DNA of 64,000 nt, taken from assembly GCA_020849275.1 (NCBI GenBank), contig JADLGO010000008.1, forward strand, positions 29,190-93,189, given 5' to 3'. Positions within the stretch are counted from its first letter, which is position 1, and the number at the start of each line of letters is the position of its first letter. The DNA comes from Chthonomonadales bacterium. Lineage in GTDB: Bacteria; Armatimonadota; Chthonomonadetes; Chthonomonadales; CAJBBX01. The notes under the pieces were generated by a model. It was not told the DNA's origin. It did not search any database and saw only the letters and a program-made list of their open reading frames with translations. The translations under genes and the position numbers were made by a program. Below, piece by piece: positions 43,726 through 53,829 of the stretch.

Positions 43726-45402
43726 CTATCGCAGCAGGTTCAGCGCCAAGAACACGCCCTGCGCGAGCAGGATCTTGGCGATCGTCGAGACGGGGTAGAG
43801 CGTGGCGAAGGCGATGGCCGGCGCGTCGGAATCGGCGAGTCCGTTGGCAGCGGCGAGGGCCGGCGGGTTGGTCATGACGGCGCTGAGCGCGCCGGCCGTG
43901 GCGAGCATGTTCCATCGAAACACGCGGTGCATCAGGAGTACGGACGACGCGATTGCGCTGAGTGTGACGACTGCGGCCGCCAGCACCACCTGCGGCCCCA
44001 CCTGCCGCAGAACCGACATGGCCTGTTCACCGGCCTCGATTCCGGCGCCCGCAAGGAATACGACCAGCCCCAGGTCGCGAGCGAGCATCTTGGCGGCGTT
44101 GGGCACGTAGAGGCGCATCGGGCCGATGCGGCCGGTATGGCCGAGCAGCAAGGCGACGATGAAGGCACCGCCGCCCATGCCCAATCGGAGCTGAAGCCCC
44201 CCCGGCAGCGGCACCGGTATGGCGCCCACCGCGGCCCCCAGCGCGATGCCGGCGGCGAACGGGATCAGGCTCGTTTCCTCCAGTCGCCGCTCCTGGCGCC
44301 CGACGGCCTCGCAGAACGCTTCCACGTCGTCGGAGTGCCCTACCACGCGCAGAACGTCGGCGGGCTCCAGCACCAGGCGGCTTGCCGGGGCCAACTCGAT
44401 GCCCTCGCGGCGCACGCGCGTGACCACCACGCCGTAGCGTCCGCCGGGCTCGAGCGCGCCGATCGATCGGCCGATTGCCCGATCGCGCGACACCACGACA
44501 TCCTCACTGGCGATCCCCCCCAGGCCCTCCGCGAAGACGTCCTCCTCCTCGTGCCCCAGAGCGGTCGCCAGCCGCCGCATGTCCTCCGGCGTGCCCACCG
44601 CGCGGACGACGTCGCCAAGGTGAAGCACGGTCTCCGGCCGCGCCGCGAGGACCTGACCGTCGTGCTGGACGCGCGACAGCGCCGCCTCGCTGATTCCCGT
44701 CGCGGCGAACTGAGCGATCGTCGCGCCGTCGCAGTTGGGGTTCGTGACGCGGAAGTGGCGGCGCTCGAGGGGCGCGCGCCCCCCGGCGTTGCCCTCCGCC
44801 GCTTCGGAGGCAGCCTGCTCCGGGCTGACCCGGAGCAGCGCCGGCATGAGCTGAACGAACACCACCGCCGAGATGATGCTGAACGGGTAGGCGATGCCGT
44901 AGCTGGCGGACGCCGTGCCAAGCTGATTCGGCGCCAGCGTGGAGATCAGGTCGCGCACGGCCGCCAGGCCCGGCATGTTCGTCAGGGCGCCGGTGAACAT
45001 GCCTGCCGCGAGCGCTGGCTTGAGGCCGAGGGCGAGGGCCAGCGCGACGGTGACGAGGGCCGCGACACCGGTGGCGACGAACCCGACCACGACGAACGCC
45101 TTGCCGCGTTCGCGGAACATCGAGAAGAAGCGCGGCCCGGCGTGCAGCCCGACTCCGTAGACGAACAGCACGAGGCCCAGGTCCGTGAGGCTACCGGGAA
45201 TGCGGAGGGCCCCCGGCGAGCGCGCCAGCCAGGCCGCCGGAAGCGAATCGCGCAGCAGGCCCGTCAGCATCGCCACGAAGAGGACGCCCGCCGAGCCAAG
45301 AGAGATCCCTTTCACGCGCAGCGACCCGATCCACATGCCGAGCGCAATGAGAACGAAGAGCGTCAAGAGGGGCAGACCAAGGAGACGGACGGCGAAGTCC
45401 AT
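43726..45402 (-). CDS. AspT/YidE-type transporter with TrkA-C domains
   Basis: A 558-aa inner-membrane protein of the aspartate:alanine exchanger (AAEx) family. Two homologous membrane halves (about 5-6 helices each) carry the family motifs GALTNMPGLAAVRDLIS and SAVMTNPPALAAANGLADS. Between them are two RCK/TrkA-C regulatory domains (~195-365; EDVVVSRDRAIGRSI, ASRLVLEPADVLRVVG). Substrate is unknown in most members. GGGAGG precedes ATG 45402. Its 3' end faces the cysteine desulfurase gene. Confidence 0.88.
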   Translation of the reverse strand: MDFAVRLLGLPLLTLFVLIALGMWIGSLRVKGISLGSAGVLFVAMLTGLLRDSLPAAWLARSPGALRIPGSLTDLGLVLFVYGVGLHAGPRFFSMFRERGKAFVVVGFVATGVAALVTVALALALGLKPALAAGMFTGALTNMPGLAAVRDLISTLAPNQLGTASASYGIAYPFSIISAVVFVQLMPALLRVSPEQAASEAAEGNAGGRAPLERRHFRVTNPNCDGATIAQFAATGISEAALSRVQHDGQVLAARPETVLHLGDVVRAVGTPEDMRRLATALGHEEEDVFAEGLGGIASEDVVVSRDRAIGRSIGALEPGGRYGVVVTRVRREGIELAPASRLVLEPADVLRVVGHSDDVEAFCEAVGRQERRLEETSLIPFAAGIALGAAVGAIPVPLPGGLQLRLGMGGGAFIVALLLGHTGRIGPMRLYVPNAAKMLARDLGLVVFLAGAGIEAGEQAMSVLRQVGPQVVLAAAVVTLSAIASSVLLMHRVFRWNMLATAGALSAVMTNPPALAAANGLADSDAPAIAFATLYPVSTIAKILLAQGVFLALNLLR

Positions 45403-45507
45403 CGCGCGAACCTCCCGTCCACGGCAGGCTGGGAACGGCTTTGTTGTACCCGATTACCACGTACCGCCCCGGGGGCGCGGGCGGCCGGCGCGAGCCGCAG
45501 GTCGCGG

Positions 45508-47016
45508 TCAGCCCTGGTACTCCGCTCCCGCGCCATACGGGCGCACGATCTCGGCGATGTCGCGGCGCGCCCCGGCCGCGATCCCCGGCGTTGCGGCCAC
45601 GACCTCCCACCGCGCGAGGCCGTCCTCGCTCTGCGACACGCGCTGACAGACCTGCAGCCAGTCCGGCGCAAGGCGGGTGTCGGCATCGACGTCGAAGGGC
45701 AGGCCGCGCCGAATAAGCGTCGCTTCCAGGTCGTACCCGTTCGGCATGTGCGTCAGGGCGCGCGCGCCCTGCGCCTCGAAGTGGGCGCGCACGGCTCGTA
45801 GCGCCTCCTCGCGCGCCGAGTCGCCGGCGAACTTGTAGCCCCACTCGCGCTCGCGGCTCGTCCCGCCCTCCAGCGCGATCAGCCGGTCGAAGCGCTCGGG
45901 CTCCTCCATCCACGTCCGCGCCACGAGCAGCGCCACGTAGAGCGTGTTCTCAGTGCAGAAGCGGCGACCATCGAGGTCGAACGCCTCGTAGAAGTGGGCG
46001 GACTCCTCGACGGTGCCGATCCGCCGGATGTCCTCGTACATGGCGCTCTTGATCTGCGAGTGGCCGTTGCGGATCACGTCGACGGTCGCGCCAGCGCGGG
46101 CCATCTCCATCACCGCGAGCGGATTGCTCTTGAGATCGGCGAACACGCCAGGGCCTGGCTGGCGGAAGTGCGCCAGGACGCGCGGCAGCACGGCGGCGTA
46201 GACAAAGCTCGATGACACGTAGGTGCCGTCGCCGCGGTAGAAGTCGACACGATCGCCGTCGCCGTCAAAGAACGTGGCCAGGCGATACTTGCCTGCATTC
46301 AGCGCGGCAAGCCCCTCGGCCACGACCGCCTGCTTCACCGGGTTCGGATCGCCGAGCGGAAAGCGGCCGTCCGCCGCGAAGTGCACGGGCGTCAGGTCTG
46401 CGCCCGCCCGGTCGAACGCGACCATCATCTCACGACCCGCCGCGCCGTTGAGGTAGTCGTGCAGCAGGCGAAGGCCCGACAGGCCGCCGCGCGCCACGCC
46501 CGCGCGCTCCATGCTGTAGGCGACGTACGCCTCGAGGGCCTCGTGGGCGCGGATTCGGCCGCGCCGCGGCGCGGCTGGGGGCTCGGCGCCACGCGCGTAG
46601 AGCTCCTCGATGCGGTCGAGGCCGCCCTCGGGGCCGATGTGCCGCGCCAGCGGCCGGACACCTGGCCCGAGCAGCTTCTGGCCCGTGTCGCCGGCCGGGT
46701 TGTGTGAGGCGCCGTGCATCACGGCGGCCAGGTCTGGCCGCTGCATCGCCGCGAAGTAGAGGAGCGACGTGCTGCTGACTCCCGGCAGAACGATCACCTC
46801 CAGGCCCGCGCGCGCGTACTCCTCCGCTGCAAGCTGCAGGTAGGCCGGTCCCGTGGAGCGCGCGTCGTGGGCCACCAGGACGCCCGGCGCGCCGAGGACC
46901 TCGCGAAAGTAGACCGCCTCCGCACGCGCCAGTCTCCCTGCCAGCGCCGGGGTGAGCCGGTGGGCGGGCGTGCGAATGTCGTACGCGCGGAACATCGACA
47001 GATTCAGGTCGGTCAT
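45508..47016 (-). CDS. phosphomannomutase/phosphoglucomutase family enzyme
   Basis: A 502-aa alpha-D-phosphohexomutase interconverting hexose 1- and 6-phosphates for nucleotide-sugar supply. The phosphoserine loop is HGASHNPAGDTGQKLLG (Ala-Ser-His-Asn-Pro), the Mg2+ loop FFDGDGDRVDF, the sugar-binding loop VEESAHFYEAFDLDG and the phosphate-binding end ALTHMPNGYDLEATLI region. The N-terminus FRAYDIRTPAHRLTPALAGR is typical. It lies 36 bases downstream of the ABC-2 permease gene on the same strand. Confidence 0.88.
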   Translation of the reverse strand: MTDLNLSMFRAYDIRTPAHRLTPALAGRLARAEAVYFREVLGAPGVLVAHDARSTGPAYLQLAAEEYARAGLEVIVLPGVSSTSLLYFAAMQRPDLAAVMHGASHNPAGDTGQKLLGPGVRPLARHIGPEGGLDRIEELYARGAEPPAAPRRGRIRAHEALEAYVAYSMERAGVARGGLSGLRLLHDYLNGAAGREMMVAFDRAGADLTPVHFAADGRFPLGDPNPVKQAVVAEGLAALNAGKYRLATFFDGDGDRVDFYRGDGTYVSSSFVYAAVLPRVLAHFRQPGPGVFADLKSNPLAVMEMARAGATVDVIRNGHSQIKSAMYEDIRRIGTVEESAHFYEAFDLDGRRFCTENTLYVALLVARTWMEEPERFDRLIALEGGTSREREWGYKFAGDSAREEALRAVRAHFEAQGARALTHMPNGYDLEATLIRRGLPFDVDADTRLAPDWLQVCQRVSQSEDGLARWEVVAATPGIAAGARRDIAEIVRPYGAGAEYQG

Positions 47017-47052
47017 ATTCCCGGCTTCCCTGGCTGTTCGCGTCGGCCCCTG

Positions 47053-47838
47053 TCAGGCAGAGGCCCCGGTGTAGTGCTTCAGGCCGTACCGCCAGAACGC
47101 CGAGGCCGCGGCCAGCGCGCAGGCCGCGACGATACACGCGACGGCGGCGGTGGACGCACCCAGGCGACCGGTCAGTGCCTCTGCGGGCACGGTGATGATG
47201 AAGGAGATCGGGATGACGTAGGTCAGTGCTCCGCGCAGCCAGGCGGGGTAGATGTCGATGGGGTAGCGCCCCGCCTCGAAGGCCTGCCAGACGATCTGCT
47301 CGATGTTGTCGATCTTGACGAACCAGAAGGTGAGCGTGACAAGGGTAAGCCAGACGGCATATACCACACAGAGGCCGCACGCGAGTGTGAGCGCGAACAG
47401 GAGCGCTTGCGCAAGGCCGGCGCTCACCGAGAGCCGCAGGACCGCGTGCGTGCACAGCGCTACGCCGACCAGTGCGTTGGCGGCGCGCCAGATGTTCAGC
47501 GTGCGGAAGGACGCCAGAAACTGCGCGCTCACCGGCTTTAGCACGACATAGTCCAGCGTGCCATCGCGAATCTGGGTCATCACCTGGCGCATGTTCGGGG
47601 CGACGGTCATCTCGATGAGGCCGTCCATCAGGTAGTAGACGGCGATGAGCACGAGGGCGTCCTGGAACGTCCAGCCCTTCAGCAGCGTTGTGTACTGATA
47701 CGCGAGCGAGAGGGCGCCGAGCGTCGTGGCGAGGCCCAGTAGGCTGGCGATGATGCGCGTGAAGAAGTCCGCGCGGTACTCAATGTCCGTCTGCACGCTC
47801 GTGCGGTAGAAGACGAGCAGCAGCCGCAGATAGCGCAT
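47053..47838 (-). CDS. ABC-2 family permease (DUF990-type)
   Basis: A 261-aa inner-membrane ABC exporter permease with six helices. The N-terminal FYRTSVQTDIEYRADFFTRI and the block RDGTLDYVVLKPVSAQFLAS match the ABC2_membrane_6 (DUF990) family, which normally occurs as two permease genes plus an ATPase. No ATPase or second permease is adjacent here, so it must pair with products encoded elsewhere or be a remnant. ATG 47838 begins the conserved N-terminus; the upstream frame extension is non-homologous. Confidence 0.83.
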   Translation of the reverse strand: MRYLRLLLVFYRTSVQTDIEYRADFFTRIIASLLGLATTLGALSLAYQYTTLLKGWTFQDALVLIAVYYLMDGLIEMTVAPNMRQVMTQIRDGTLDYVVLKPVSAQFLASFRTLNIWRAANALVGVALCTHAVLRLSVSAGLAQALLFALTLACGLCVVYAVWLTLVTLTFWFVKIDNIEQIVWQAFEAGRYPIDIYPAWLRGALTYVIPISFIITVPAEALTGRLGASTAAVACIVAACALAAASAFWRYGLKHYTGASA

Positions 47839-47977
47839 GAGAGGTGCTCCGGCGCTCCAGCGGCACCCGGGCGCGGCCCGGCGGCCTCGAGCGCCGTGGG
47901 CCCATTGTGGCACATGACCCGGCACGTGTCGAGCGGCGACCGCCGGCAGATTGGCGCCACATCGGAAGGTGTACAGG

Positions 47978-49243
47978 ATGGTCTCGCTTCCCGTTCCCGC
48001 GACGGACGGCCGGTTGGTGATGGTTGAGGAGCCCTGGCTTCGCAGCGCCGGGCGCGTGCTCGCGTTGATGGCTGTCGGCCTCCTGCTGGCGGCGGTGCTC
48101 GGTCCGGTGGCCGCCGGGTCCGGCCGTCTCTGGATGCTCGGCGGCGCGGCGGGGGCCGTCGCCGCGGCCGCCGCCGCGACCCTCTGGAGGTGTCGCGTAG
48201 ACATTGACGCGCGCGCCGAGGAGGTCCGGACCCTGCGCGGGTTGGCGCCCTTCGCGCGGGCTCGCGCGATCCGGTTGGAGCCCGGCGCCCACCTTCGTGT
48301 CTTTCCGCATCACGGCGGCTCCGGCTCACGGGTGCCTGCCGCCTCCGTCGCGCTGGTCAGCGGAGGGAAGCGCGTGCGCCTCACCCGCTGCGAGGACATG
48401 GAGGCCGCGCTGTCGGCGGGCCAGTCGATGGCCGAACTGGCCGGCCTACCGCTCTCCTCCGGCGACATCGGTGCCGCGCCCAGCAAGGTGCTGGGGCGGG
48501 GCCTGACGATGGCGGTCGTGTGGCTCGGCATCGGTGCTGCCGCGGTCGTCGTGCTCTGGCCGGTCGTCAGCGGCGCCCGGCCGCTGCGAGCCGCGCGCGG
48601 ACCCGCACCGCACGGCGGCTACATCAGCGAAGAGTACGAGAGCGCGATGCGCGCCTACTGGTATCGCGACTATCGAGCGGCGGAGGCGGGATTCCGGGCG
48701 GTGCTCAGGTCCCGGCCGGCGGCGGTCGACGCGGCGAACCTTCTCGCCTACGCACTGGCCGAGCAGGGGAAGCTCGACGAGGCGCTGGCGATGGCACGCG
48801 CCGCCATGGAGCGCGCCCCGGCCAATGGCACGATCATCGACACGGTCGGCGAGATGCACGAGCGGCGCGGGGAGCTGCAAGAGGCGGTGCCCTTCTACCG
48901 GAAGGCCCTGCGCTGCACGCCGGAGCCGCTGGCGGCCGAGACCCACGTTAAGCTCGGCCGCACGCTGATGGGCCTGGGCGAGCACGCAGGAGCGGAGCAC
49001 CACCTGAGGAAGGCCGTCCAGATCGGCGGCAGCACTCGTTGGGGCTATCTGGCGCGCGCGCTGCTCGTGGAGCTCAAGCCGGATGCCCCGCTCCCACCGC
49101 CTCCGGACTCGGCCGGCGGCCCCGGGCCGGGCTGGCCGCCGCGCCCTGACTGGCGGCCGGGGTGGAGGCCGGGCCACTGGCCGGGCCCGGGCGCGGGCCG
49201 CCAGCGCGAACCGGTGCGCGTGCCCCCGGCGCCGAGCGACTGA
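47978..49243 (+). CDS. membrane-anchored TPR protein
   Basis: A 421-aa protein. Two hydrophobic helices near residues 25-70 and another near 170-190 (GLTMAVVWLGIGAAAVVVLW) flank a PH-like domain (~75-150). TPR repeats follow (~215-350: AMRAYWYRDYRAAEAGFRAV, LAYALAEQGKLDEALAMARA, GEMHERRGELQEAVPFYRKA). The C-terminus is Pro/Gly/Trp-rich (PPRPDWRPGWRPGHWPGPG). It probably scaffolds a cell-envelope complex. GGAAGGTG precedes ATG 47978. The overlapping TTG 47951 is a less likely start. Confidence 0.72.
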   Translation: MVSLPVPATDGRLVMVEEPWLRSAGRVLALMAVGLLLAAVLGPVAAGSGRLWMLGGAAGAVAAAAAATLWRCRVDIDARAEEVRTLRGLAPFARARAIRLEPGAHLRVFPHHGGSGSRVPAASVALVSGGKRVRLTRCEDMEAALSAGQSMAELAGLPLSSGDIGAAPSKVLGRGLTMAVVWLGIGAAAVVVLWPVVSGARPLRAARGPAPHGGYISEEYESAMRAYWYRDYRAAEAGFRAVLRSRPAAVDAANLLAYALAEQGKLDEALAMARAAMERAPANGTIIDTVGEMHERRGELQEAVPFYRKALRCTPEPLAAETHVKLGRTLMGLGEHAGAEHHLRKAVQIGGSTRWGYLARALLVELKPDAPLPPPPDSAGGPGPGWPPRPDWRPGWRPGHWPGPGAGRQREPVRVPPAPSD

Positions 49244-49332
49244 CGCGGCGCAGGAATCGCGTGCCGTCCCTTCTAATTGGTGACGCGCGGAACGGCCGGC
49301 GCACCGATGCCGTTCGCGGAAAGGGACAAGGC

Positions 49333-50448
49333 ATGCGTTTCCGTGCGCCCGTGGTCGCCGTCTTCGCGCTCGCCGCGACAACGGCGGTGCTCCCCGCTCA
49401 CGCGGACTTCACCTTCGGCGGCAACTCGCGCGCCTTCGCCATGGGCGGAGCCGGCCTCGCCATCGTCGATCGCCTCGCCCGAAGCAACCGCATCAACCCC
49501 GCCGCGCTCGCCCTGATGAACCGGCGCGTACGGCTCGACTCGGCCAGCATCGGGCTGCGCGCAAGCGGCATCCCGCTGCGCCAGGCGTGGGACCACCTTA
49601 CCGGCACGCCAGACGAGAACGACGCCAGCGAGCTCGCCCGCGACTTCGGTAAGCGCGACTCAAACTTCGGCGTCAGCCTGGCGTTCGGGCTGCGGTTCGG
49701 GCACGTGGCCGCCCGCGCCGAGGGCGTCGGCAAGGCGCGGGTACTCCCCAACGAGCGGCTCGAGGCCTGGGCGAGGAACGAGAACGGCGACGTGGACAAA
49801 CTGGCGGACCCGCAGTATGAGGGCGCTCGCGCGGACTTCCTTGGCGCCGCGGTCTACAACCTGCCCACCATCGAGGTTGCCGAGCGCGTGTCGCCGGCCG
49901 GCAGCCCGACTCGCGTGGAGGTCGGTACCCGGATCAAGCTGATGCACGCGGTCTATTCGCACTACCTGGCCGACCGCCAGAGCATCATCGACGACACCGC
50001 GGCCGATCCGGCTCCCGAGATGCACGGCAGAAGCACGCTGGAGAAGTCGGGACTGGGCATTGACGTCGGGTTTCTCGTCCACCCACGCGACTACGAGGGC
50101 CTGTCCGGAGCCCTGCTCGTGACGAACCTGATCGAGCCCAACTTCCGCTTCGATGGCACGGACGAGACGGGCGCCGCCCGGCGCTACGACCTGCAGCCGC
50201 GCAGCGTCGCTCTCGGCACGGCGTACGTCGAGGGCCGCGTCGTGACCGCGTTCGACGTCGTGGACATCACGCGGTCGTACGGTGATGTCCAGGCGCGCCT
50301 CGGCGCCGAGTACGCGACGCGTGGCCTCGCTCTGCGCGCCGGCTACTCAAGCGCCGCTGGCTTCACGGCGGGGTTCGGCTACGGCTTCCTGCAGTTCGCC
50401 TTCGGCGGCCGGGCGCCTCTCGAGGTCGTTCAGACGCTGCGGTTCTAG
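49333..50448 (+). CDS. outer-membrane beta-barrel protein, TraF/PorV-like
   Basis: A 371-aa exported protein. The signal peptide is VVAVFALAATTAVLPAHA, directly followed by FTFGGNSRAFAMGGAGLAIV, the entry motif shared by TraF-type and PorV/OMPP1-like barrels. Alternating beta strands end with a C-terminal aromatic, LEVVQTLRF, a typical outer-membrane sorting signature. ATG 49333 follows GGGAC/AAGG. It is 89 bases after the TPR protein gene, which could be functionally linked. It supports a diderm envelope. Confidence 0.75.
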   Translation: MRFRAPVVAVFALAATTAVLPAHADFTFGGNSRAFAMGGAGLAIVDRLARSNRINPAALALMNRRVRLDSASIGLRASGIPLRQAWDHLTGTPDENDASELARDFGKRDSNFGVSLAFGLRFGHVAARAEGVGKARVLPNERLEAWARNENGDVDKLADPQYEGARADFLGAAVYNLPTIEVAERVSPAGSPTRVEVGTRIKLMHAVYSHYLADRQSIIDDTAADPAPEMHGRSTLEKSGLGIDVGFLVHPRDYEGLSGALLVTNLIEPNFRFDGTDETGAARRYDLQPRSVALGTAYVEGRVVTAFDVVDITRSYGDVQARLGAEYATRGLALRAGYSSAAGFTAGFGYGFLQFAFGGRAPLEVVQTLRF

Positions 50449-50509
50449 CCATGCGGTGAGGGCGCCCTCCGCGACGAGGCGCGCCCGCATCGTCCGCCCT
50501 CGATGTTCC

Positions 50510-51907
50510 TCATCGCATCAGCCATCGCGCGATGCCGCCCGCCGGCAACTCCGGTTCCGCTGGCCGCTCCGCCATCCGCTCGCGCCGAAGGACCGCGTTC
50601 GCCGCCAGCACCCCACTCCGCGCCGCGCCCTCCATCGTGCTCGGCCACCCCGTGCGCGTCCACTCGCCGGCGACGGCCAGGTTCGCGATCGGGCTCTGCT
50701 GCACCGGGCGCAGCCCTTCGGCGCCAGGCACAGGCGCGAACGTCGCCTTGCGCTCCTTCAGCACGCGGGACCCTACGAGGTCGGCCTTCCGGGCCTCCGG
50801 AAGGCAATCGCGAACGTCCTCCATCGCGACCCGCAGGATCTCCTCCGCGGGGGCCTCGGTCAGCCTGCGGTTGGCGCTGATCACCACGCTCAGGAAGGCG
50901 GGCCGCCCGGGGGGAAGGCCGTAGTTGGCGTTCTTGTTGAAGATCCAGTCGATACGCCGATCGAGGACGGCGAGCGCGTTCGGGCAGTCCACCGGTCGGT
51001 CGAGCCACAGGTGAACCCCGATGATGGGGGAGAACTCCAGGCGCGTGAGGGCCTCGAAGTAGGGCACGCCTCGCCAGGAGCCTTCGGGGAGGAGCCTCAG
51101 GAGCAGGTCGAACGGCAGCGCGGCTACGTAGTGGTCTGCCCGCAGCATCTCGCCGCCGACGAGCGCGATCCCGTCCACGGCGTTGGCGTCGACGCAGGCG
51201 TCCTGGGCGATGGTGCGCAGGCGAACGCGGCCGCCGCGCCTCTCCAGGTAGGCCCGAGTCGGCCCCGTGTAGAGGGTGCCGAGCGGAACGCGGGGTATGC
51301 CGAAGTGGTAGCCGCGCGCGTTCGCCAGGAAGCCGTCCCGCAGGACCTTGAACGCGTGCGTACACGAGATGCGCTCGATTTGCTCGTTGCACGCGCTGAC
51401 CAGGATCGGCGCGAAGAAGCGCCGCATCGCGCCGTCGGTCACGCCGCGAGTGCGCAGCCAGGAGCCGACGTCCCGCGCTTCGAGGTCGGGCGTCGGCCGG
51501 GCACGCAGGACGGCCATGAGCGCCCATGCGGCCGAGAGCCTGTCTCGGACGGTGAGGGCACGGAACCGGGCGAAGGAGGGCAGCGTGTGCGCCGGGGCCG
51601 GGAGTGACGAGCCGCGAATCACCGAGCGCACGCCTCGGCCGTCGGCGAAATGGATGGCGTCGTGATAGGCGATGCGGTCCGCCACGCCGAGCCGCTCGAG
51701 GAGGGCGTTGAGCTGCGTGCAGCAGCGCATCGTGCCGTGCTGGCACACGTCCACCGGATCGCCCGTCGCGGGGTCGAGATAGGAGGAGGCGCGACCTCCC
51801 AGGAGCGGGCGCTTTTCGATCAGGCTCACCGAGAGACCGGCGTCCGCCAGGGTGGTGGCCGCCGCGATGCCTGCCACTCCACCGCCGATGACGAGCACGC
51901 TCCTCAT
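50510..51907 (-). CDS. hpnE: hydroxysqualene dehydroxylase
   Basis: A 465-aa FAD-dependent amine-oxidase/phytoene-desaturase-like enzyme that converts hydroxysqualene to squalene. The dinucleotide motif is [20 protein letters not shown], then [17 protein letters not shown] and [20 protein letters not shown], which are typical of HpnE. It overlaps hpnD by four bases (ATGA) and completes the HpnCDE module. ATG 51907 is chosen over the frame start because homology begins there. Confidence 0.9.
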   Translation of the reverse strand: MRSVLVIGGGVAGIAAATTLADAGLSVSLIEKRPLLGGRASSYLDPATGDPVDVCQHGTMRCCTQLNALLERLGVADRIAYHDAIHFADGRGVRSVIRGSSLPAPAHTLPSFARFRALTVRDRLSAAWALMAVLRARPTPDLEARDVGSWLRTRGVTDGAMRRFFAPILVSACNEQIERISCTHAFKVLRDGFLANARGYHFGIPRVPLGTLYTGPTRAYLERRGGRVRLRTIAQDACVDANAVDGIALVGGEMLRADHYVAALPFDLLLRLLPEGSWRGVPYFEALTRLEFSPIIGVHLWLDRPVDCPNALAVLDRRIDWIFNKNANYGLPPGRPAFLSVVISANRRLTEAPAEEILRVAMEDVRDCLPEARKADLVGSRVLKERKATFAPVPGAEGLRPVQQSPIANLAVAGEWTRTGWPSTMEGAARSGVLAANAVLRRERMAERPAEPELPAGGIARWLMR

Positions 51908-52821
51908 CGCGCGCCCGCCGGGCCCAATCGGCCGCGTAGCCACTCGGCGGCGACGATGCCCGCCTTACGGCTTGCGGGCACCCGGGCGCGCCGCGAGAGG
52001 ACGCCGTCGCCAGTCCGCCGCACCTCATCGAGCAGTGCCCGGTAGATGCGGTACATCACGCGAAACGCCGGGCGGCTGTCCTCCAGCACGAGGCTGTCAA
52101 GCGGGCGCGCCCGCTCGTAGTAGGCCGCCGCGCGCTCGGCCTCGAAAGCCATCAGTCTGCCGAAGCCCTCTCCGGGCGCGAATGCGAGGATGCCCTCGGC
52201 CGTGCAGTCGAAGAGGGCCAGATCCTCTTGAGGTAGGTACACGCGACCCCGTTCGGCGTCCTCGCGCACGTCGCGCAGGATGTTGGTGAGCTGGAACGCG
52301 ATGCCGCAGGCCTCGCCGAGCTCATTGGCCCGCGCGGTGTCGGTCACTCCCCACACGCGCAGGCAGACGAGCCCGACCACGCTGGCGACCCGATAGCAGT
52401 AGCGATAAAGATCATCGAACGTCGAGTAGCGAGTTGTCGTCAGGTCCATCTCGACGCCGTCGATCAGGTCCTCGAACAGCCGCTCCTCGATTCCGTAGCG
52501 CGCCACCGTCTCGTGGAACGCGGGCAGCACGGCGTTGCCGGCGACGTCGCCGGCGTAGGCGCGTCTGACGGCGGCCCGCCAGTCTTCGAGCGCGCCGGCG
52601 GGGTCGCGCGCCAACGGCGAGTCGGAGAGGTCATCCGTATAGCGCATCAGCGCGTAGATGGCGCACATCGCCGCGCGCTTGGGTGGGGGAAGGATCGCGA
52701 AGGAGTAGTAGAAGTTGCGCGCGTGACGGCGGGTGGCCTCCCCGCAGTAGGCGTGCGACTCGGCCACCGTGACCGCGCGCGGGCCGATGACGGGCTCCCT
52801 GTCACGGTCGGCCGCGCTCAT
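51904..52821 (-). CDS. hpnD: presqualene diphosphate synthase
   Basis: A 305-aa squalene/phytoene synthase family enzyme that condenses two farnesyl diphosphates to presqualene diphosphate. Diagnostic segments are [20 protein letters not shown], the first Asp-rich motif in [13 protein letters not shown], and the second in [20 protein letters not shown]. Length is as expected. It is coupled to both hpnC (ATGA) and hpnE (ATGA). Confidence 0.92.
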   Translation of the reverse strand: MSAADRDREPVIGPRAVTVAESHAYCGEATRRHARNFYYSFAILPPPKRAAMCAIYALMRYTDDLSDSPLARDPAGALEDWRAAVRRAYAGDVAGNAVLPAFHETVARYGIEERLFEDLIDGVEMDLTTTRYSTFDDLYRYCYRVASVVGLVCLRVWGVTDTARANELGEACGIAFQLTNILRDVREDAERGRVYLPQEDLALFDCTAEGILAFAPGEGFGRLMAFEAERAAAYYERARPLDSLVLEDSRPAFRVMYRIYRALLDEVRRTGDGVLSRRARVPASRKAGIVAAEWLRGRLGPAGAR

Positions 52822-53732
52822 CGACGCATCCAGCCGCGCACGAGCCGGCCGGCCAGCAGCGCCAGTTGGCGGCGCCTCGGGACGACGGGTCGCCGGGAGA
52901 GCACGTCATACCCCTGCCGCCGGATGCGCGCGAGCACCTCCATGCCGCCGGCGCCGAACATGGCGATGTCCAGTCGGAGCCGTCGGTCCACAATCTCACC
53001 GAGCGCGGCGCCCTGTGCGAACAGGCCAGCGGTCCGCTCGCACTCAAAGCGCACCAAGTCGGCGAACGACGGAGTGCAGTGGCGCGCGGCGATCGTCGCC
53101 TCCGTAACGCCGAAGCGCTCCATGTCCTCGACGGGCAGGTAGACGCGCCCGATGGCGTGATCGCGCGCCACATCTTGCCAGAAGTTGGCAAGCTGGAGCG
53201 CCGTGCAGGTCGCGTCGGACAGGGACTGGCGCTCCGCGTCGCGGTAGCCGCACAGGTAGAGCACCAGGCGTCCGACCGGGTTGGCCGAGCGCGCGCAGTA
53301 GTCGAGAAGCTGCGCGTAGGTGCCGTAGCGAGGCGTCGTCTGGTCCTGGCGAAACGCCGAGAGCAGATCGGCGTAGGGCTGTTGCGGGATCGCGTAGCGC
53401 TCGTTGGTCCGTGCGAGCGCGACGAACACCGGGTGGCGCGGCGCCCCGGCATAGCAGGCTCGCAGCTCCTCCTCCCACCAGTCGAGCAGGGGGAGGGCGC
53501 GGTCCGCTCCGCCCGACTCGTCGCCGAGGTCGTCGGCGATGCGGCAGTACGCGTACACGTTGTAGAAGTGCTGGCGCAGCGCGCGGGGTACGAAGACGGT
53601 GGCGACCAGGAAGTTCTCGTAGTGGCTTCTGGCGAGGGCGGCACAATAGCGTTCGGCGTCGGCCAGTCCGTAGGCACGATCGACCCGATACGGAGAGGGC
53701 GGGGGCCGAGAGGCGGATGTCTCGTGCTGCAT
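52818..53732 (-). CDS. hpnC: hydroxysqualene synthase
   Basis: A 304-aa squalene/phytoene-synthase paralogue that turns presqualene diphosphate into hydroxysqualene. Motifs are CAALARSHYENFLVATVFVP, the Asp-rich YAYCRIADDLGDES, and QLANFWQDVARDHAIGRVYL. It is first of the hpnCDE set on this strand. Squalene made here should feed hopanoid cyclisation, but no squalene-hopene cyclase gene lies in the window. Confidence 0.91.
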   Translation of the reverse strand: MQHETSASRPPPSPYRVDRAYGLADAERYCAALARSHYENFLVATVFVPRALRQHFYNVYAYCRIADDLGDESGGADRALPLLDWWEEELRACYAGAPRHPVFVALARTNERYAIPQQPYADLLSAFRQDQTTPRYGTYAQLLDYCARSANPVGRLVLYLCGYRDAERQSLSDATCTALQLANFWQDVARDHAIGRVYLPVEDMERFGVTEATIAARHCTPSFADLVRFECERTAGLFAQGAALGEIVDRRLRLDIAMFGAGGMEVLARIRRQGYDVLSRRPVVPRRRQLALLAGRLVRGWMRR

Positions 53733-53829
53733 GGCGTGTGACGGGTCGCGCGGCCGACCTGGCGTGCGCCTACGTGCATCGGCCCCGGGCGCTGACCTCA
53801 GCCCGAAGTATACCTGCCGCGGGCCAGCC

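Noticed and set aside
43684..45801. Plus-strand open frame of 705 codons opposite the AspT-type transporter
   Set aside because: Composition (Arg/His/Glu-rich, no motif) and complete overlap with a gene of clear family identity mark it as a shadow.
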